Shown: positions 4,221 through 7,129 of the stretch, one piece after another
How positions within the stretch are numbered: position 1 is the first letter of the stretch
How the letters are laid out: each line of letters starts with the position of its first letter
Source: Chloroflexota bacterium
Lineage (GTDB): Bacteria > Chloroflexota > Limnocylindria > QHBO01
Reading direction: 5' to 3'
Assembly: GCA_013697395.1 (NCBI GenBank)
Contig: JACCWY010000194.1
Coordinates: forward strand, 1-7,129
Length of the DNA: 7,129 nt
Made by a program: the position numbers and the translations under genes
The notes under the pieces: model-generated
The model's input: only the letters and a program-made list of their open reading frames with translations
Databases searched by the model: none
Told to the model about the DNA's origin: nothing

Positions 4221-7129
4221 CTACTTCTTAGCAGCCGCCTCCTTCTCCTTCTCCTCGGCCGGCTCCTCGGTCAGCTCGTCGAAGACGGCCTCCTCGACGG
4301 CAGCCTCCATCTCCGGGTTGTCGCCGGCGCCCATGAGGTCGGCGATGGTGTCCCCCGCCTCGACGGCGGCCGCCTCTGCCTCGTCGGGCTCGATCTCCCC
4401 GTCGCCGTCGGCATCGGGGTCGCCGGACAGGAAGGCGCGGGCCGCGGCGGCCTCACGCTGCTGCTCCTCGTCGGCCGGGGACAGCTGCCCGGCGCGCTCG
4501 GCCTGCAGCCGTCGAGCCTCGGCGCCAGTCCCGGCCGGGATCAGCTTGCCGATGATGACGTTCTCCTTGAGGCCGATGAGGTGGTCCTTGGCGCCGTTGA
4601 TGGCGGCCTCGGTGAGCACCCGGGTCGTCTCCTGGAAGCTTGCCGCCGCCAGGAACGAGCTCGTGTTGAGGGAAGCCTTTGTCACACCGAGCAGCACGGT
4701 CTGCGCGGTCGCCGGCTCGCCGCCCTCGGCCAGGATCCGGTTGTTCGTTTCCTCGAACTCGAAGCGGTCGATCAGCTCGGAGGGGAGCAGCTCGGTGTCG
4801 CCGGCGTTGTCGACCGTCACCTTGCGCAGCATCTGGCGCACGATGATCTCGATGTGCTTGTCGCTGATGGTGACGCCCTGGGAGCGATACACCTTCTGGA
4901 CCTCGCCGACCAGGAAGCGCTGGACGGTGTCCACGCCCTTGATCTGGAGCAGGTCCTTCGGGTTCATCGAGCCCTCGGTCAGCGCATCGCCGGCCGACAC
5001 CACGTCGCCGTCGGCGACGCGCAGGCGCGCCGAGTGCGGCACCGGGTACTCGCGCACGTCCACCTCTTCGGTGTGGAGCGTGAGCGTGTTGCCCTTCTTC
5101 GTGACGCGCCCACCGGTCGGTGCCTTGACCTCGATCAGCTCGTCATCGTCGCCGATGCGGGCCAGCAGCTGGCCATCGGTCACCTCGTCGCCACCGGCGA
5201 CCAGGATCTCGTGCTGCCGCGTGAGCTTGAAGGTGGTGTCGTATGCCTCGGTGTGGGTGACCCGCACCAGGATCGGCTGGTCGCCCGTTGCCGGCGGCAC
5301 CTCGACGACACCGTCGATCTCGGTCATGGTCGCCTGGCCCTTCGGGATGCGCGCCTCGAACAGCTCCTCGACGCGCGGCAGGCCCTGGGTGATGTCCTCG
5401 CCGGCGACGCCGCCGGTGTGGAACGTTCGCATCGTGAGCTGCGTTCCCGGCTCGCCGATCGACTGGGCAGCGATGATCCCGACCGCCTGGCCAAGATCCA
5501 CGAGCGTGCCGGTCGCCAGGTTGCGTCCGTAGCACATGCGGCACACGCCGTGGCGCGCAGCGCAGGTGAGCGGCGAGCGGACGCTGACACGGTCGATGCC
5601 GGCCGCCTCGATGCGCAGCAGCGCCGCCTCGTCGATCTCGGCGTTGCGCTCGACGAGCACCTCGCCGGACTTCTCGTCGGTGATCTCGAGCGCGGCCATG
5701 CGACCGATCAGCCGATCGAGGAACGGCTCCGGGATCTGCTCCGACTCCTCGGACGTGATCCAGGTGCCGATGTCGGCTCCGCAGTCGTCCTCGCGGGTGA
5801 TGACGTCCTGCGCCACGTCCACCAGGCGCCGGGTCAGGTACCCGGAGTCGGCGGTCCGCAGGGCGGTGTCGGCGAGGCCCTTGCGGGCGCCGTGGCTCGA
5901 GATGAAGTACTCGAGCACGCTCATCCCCTCGCGCAGGTTCGAGCGAATGGGCAGGTCGATGATCCGGCCGGACGGGTCTGCCATCAGGCCACGCATCCCG
6001 GCCAGCTGGTGGATCTGGGTCACCGACCCACGCGCGCCCGAGTTGGTGATGAGCATGATCGAGCCGCGCTCGTCGAGCCCCTTGAGCATCGACTGCGTGA
6101 CCTCGTCGGTCGTCTCGCGCCAGACCTCGACGGTCTGGGTGTAGCGCTCGTCCTCGGTGATGAAGCCGCGACGGAACTCGCGGTCGATGCCGGCGACCCT
6201 GCCCTCCGCGTCGTGCAGGAGCTTGGCCTTCTGCTTCGGGACGACCAGGTCCTCCACGCCGATCGTGATGCCGGCCGCGGTGGCGTACCGGAAGCCGACG
6301 CCCTTGATGCCGTCCACGAGGGTCGCCGTCGCGGCGGGGCCCAGGTCGCGGTAGCAGCGGGCGATGATCTCCTTGAGTGCCTTGCGGTCCATCACGCGAT
6401 TCGCGAAGCCGAGCTCGCGCGGCAGGACCGCGTTGAAGATCACGCGGCCGGCCGTGGTGTCGACCACCTCGTGGTGGCTGCGGATGGTGCCGTCCTCGTC
6501 CGTCCCGTCGTACAGGTCGAGCTCGACCTTGACCGGGGCCTGGACGTGCACCTGTCCCAGCTGCGCGGCCATGACCACCTCGTCGTCGCTCGAGAAGGCG
6601 CGCCCGGCGCCCTTCTCCCCGTCGACCTGGACGGTCAGGTAGTAGCAGCCGAGCACCATGTCGTGGGTCGGGCTGACGACCGGCGACCCATCGGCCGCGG
6701 AGAGCAGGTTGCGGGTCGAGAGCATCAGCTCCTTCGCCTCGCGCTGCGCCGCGGTGCTGAGCGGCACGTGCACCGCCATCTGGTCGCCGTCGAAGTCCGC
6801 GTTGAACGCGAAGCAGACGAGCGGGTGGATCTGGATGGCCGACCCTTCGACCAGGACCGGCATGAACGCCTGGATCCCGAGCCGATGGAGGGTGGGCGCG
6901 CGGTTCAGCAGGACCGGGTGGTCGCTGATGACCTCCTCGAGCACATCCCACACCTCGGGCCGGACCCGCTCGACGATGCGCTTGGCGCTCTTGATGTTGT
7001 GTGCGAAGCCCTTCTCGACGAGCTGCCGCATGACGAACGGCTTGAACAGCTCGAGCGCCATCTTCTTCGGCAGCCCGCACTGGTGCAGCTTCAGCTCGGG
7101 GCCGACGACGATGACGGACCGGCCGGAGT
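4221..7129 (-). CDS. rpoC: RNA polymerase subunit beta', C-terminal two-thirds (5' end outside window)
   Basis: This is the catalytic beta' subunit of RNA polymerase. The window enters at SGRSVIVVGPEL, equivalent to about residue 350 in E. coli, and holds about 968 residues to the TAG stop at 4221-4223. The Mg-binding motif NADFDGDQMAVH is encoded around 6764-6803, with all three Asp present. The bridge helix (NLREGMSVLEYFISSHGARK and following) lies near 5825-5950. The second zinc site has Cys codons at 5783, 5564, 5543 and 5534 (spacing C-x6-C-x2-C for the last three). The trigger loop GEPGTQLTMRTFHTGG keeps the catalytic Met, Arg and His and runs straight into DITQGLPRVEELFEA, so there is no SI3 insert. 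The fold ends at GLKENVIIGKLIPAGTG. A further 100 residues (4221-4523) are low-complexity and acidic (31 Asp/Glu, 9 Lys/Arg) and include an EF-hand-like loop. ATG 7061 is internal, not the start. Confidence 0.98.
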   Translation of the reverse strand, partial: SGRSVIVVGPELKLHQCGLPKKMALELFKPFVMRQLVEKGFAHNIKSAKRIVERVRPEVWDVLEEVISDHPVLLNRAPTLHRLGIQAFMPVLVEGSAIQIHPLVCFAFNADFDGDQMAVHVPLSTAAQREAKELMLSTRNLLSAADGSPVVSPTHDMVLGCYYLTVQVDGEKGAGRAFSSDDEVVMAAQLGQVHVQAPVKVELDLYDGTDEDGTIRSHHEVVDTTAGRVIFNAVLPRELGFANRVMDRKALKEIIARCYRDLGPAATATLVDGIKGVGFRYATAAGITIGVEDLVVPKQKAKLLHDAEGRVAGIDREFRRGFITEDERYTQTVEVWRETTDEVTQSMLKGLDERGSIMLITNSGARGSVTQIHQLAGMRGLMADPSGRIIDLPIRSNLREGMSVLEYFISSHGARKGLADTALRTADSGYLTRRLVDVAQDVITREDDCGADIGTWITSEESEQIPEPFLDRLIGRMAALEITDEKSGEVLVERNAEIDEAALLRIEAAGIDRVSVRSPLTCAARHGVCRMCYGRNLATGTLVDLGQAVGIIAAQSIGEPGTQLTMRTFHTGGVAGEDITQGLPRVEELFEARIPKGQATMTEIDGVVEVPPATGDQPILVRVTHTEAYDTTFKLTRQHEILVAGGDEVTDGQLLARIGDDDELIEVKAPTGGRVTKKGNTLTLHTEEVDVREYPVPHSARLRVADGDVVSAGDALTEGSMNPKDLLQIKGVDTVQRFLVGEVQKVYRSQGVTISDKHIEIIVRQMLRKVTVDNAGDTELLPSELIDRFEFEETNNRILAEGGEPATAQTVLLGVTKASLNTSSFLAAASFQETTRVLTEAAINGAKDHLIGLKENVIIGKLIPAGTGAEARRLQAERAGQLSPADEEQQREAAAARAFLSGDPDADGDGEIEPDEAEAAAVEAGDTIADLMGAGDNPEMEAAVEEAVFDELTEEPAEEKEKEAAAKK
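4380..4415 (-). other. EF-hand-type calcium-binding loop motif in the RpoC C-terminal tail
   Basis: Twelve codons encode DADGDGEIEPDE. This fits the EF-hand loop pattern D-x-D-x-D-G-x-I-x-x-x-E at every key position (1, 3, 5, 6, 8 and 12). It is flanked by Ala/Glu-rich segments that could be helical (before: EEQQREAAAARAFL; after: AEAAAVEAGDTIADLM). The motif match is directly visible; calcium binding is inference. A single loop in an Asp/Glu/Gly-rich tail could also arise by chance. Confidence 0.5.

Noticed and set aside
3611..4231. Several open frames on both strands across the rpoC-rpsL gap (e.g. 3611-4231 plus, 3843-4199 minus, 3979-4203 minus) encoding Cys/Trp/Arg-rich 13-residue repeats
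   Set aside because: The 13-bp unit has no stop in any frame, so all frames stay open. The frames run through the terminator and promoter, lack convincing ribosome-binding sites and resemble no known protein.
6468..6509. Second EF-hand-like stretch in RpoC (DGTDEDGTIRSHHE)
   Set aside because: With the Gly in register, position 1 is Gly and position 12 is His, so the key ligands are missing. It lies in a variable loop of the core fold.
5143..7080. 645-codon alternative frame on the minus strand inside rpoC
   Set aside because: An Arg/Ala/Gly-rich out-of-frame shadow of rpoC. The real frame carries every RpoC motif across the same stretch.

Overview
The window is high-GC bacterial chromosome carrying core transcription and translation genes, all on the minus strand. 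In transcription order it holds the 3' two-thirds of rpoC (RNA polymerase beta'), a 603-base gap, then rpsL (S12), rpsG (S7), fusA (EF-G) and the 5' half of tuf (EF-Tu). This is the classic rpoBC/str-operon layout. RpoC lacks the large trigger-loop insert (SI3) of Proteobacteria. S12 has the longer N-terminal region seen in many Gram-positive and related phyla. I lean towards a high-GC Chloroflexota lineage (an uncultured group is plausible) or another Terrabacteria member, but this is a judgement from protein flavour and not a proven assignment.

Layout from high to low coordinate: rpoC enters at 7129 and stops at 4221, ending in an unusual 100-residue acidic tail with a perfect EF-hand-type loop. 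A strong hairpin (4171-4197) probably ends the rpoC transcript. Next come nine tandem 13-bp units (4037-4153), then three diverged copies of a palindromic element (about 3878-4039). A very good sigma70-type promoter (-35 at 3797-3802, -10 at 3773-3778) lies inside an imperfect 22/24-bp tandem duplication. A leader of about 150 nt follows, with at least two hairpins. rpsL, rpsG and fusA are then packed with gaps of 6 and 4 nt, and a 27-nt gap with a good Shine-Dalgarno site precedes tuf.

The coding part is a normal housekeeping operon: S12 and S7 are small-subunit proteins (decoding centre and 3' head domain), EF-G translocates, EF-Tu delivers aminoacyl-tRNA, and RpoC is the catalytic RNA polymerase subunit. 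Two things in the genes are out of the ordinary. One is a single-base frameshift in tuf at about position 442, most simply a sequencing or assembly error. The other is the EF-hand-like RpoC tail. I found no defence system, mobile element, CRISPR array, tRNA or rRNA. The least explained DNA is the rpoC-rpsL gap with its layered repeats.
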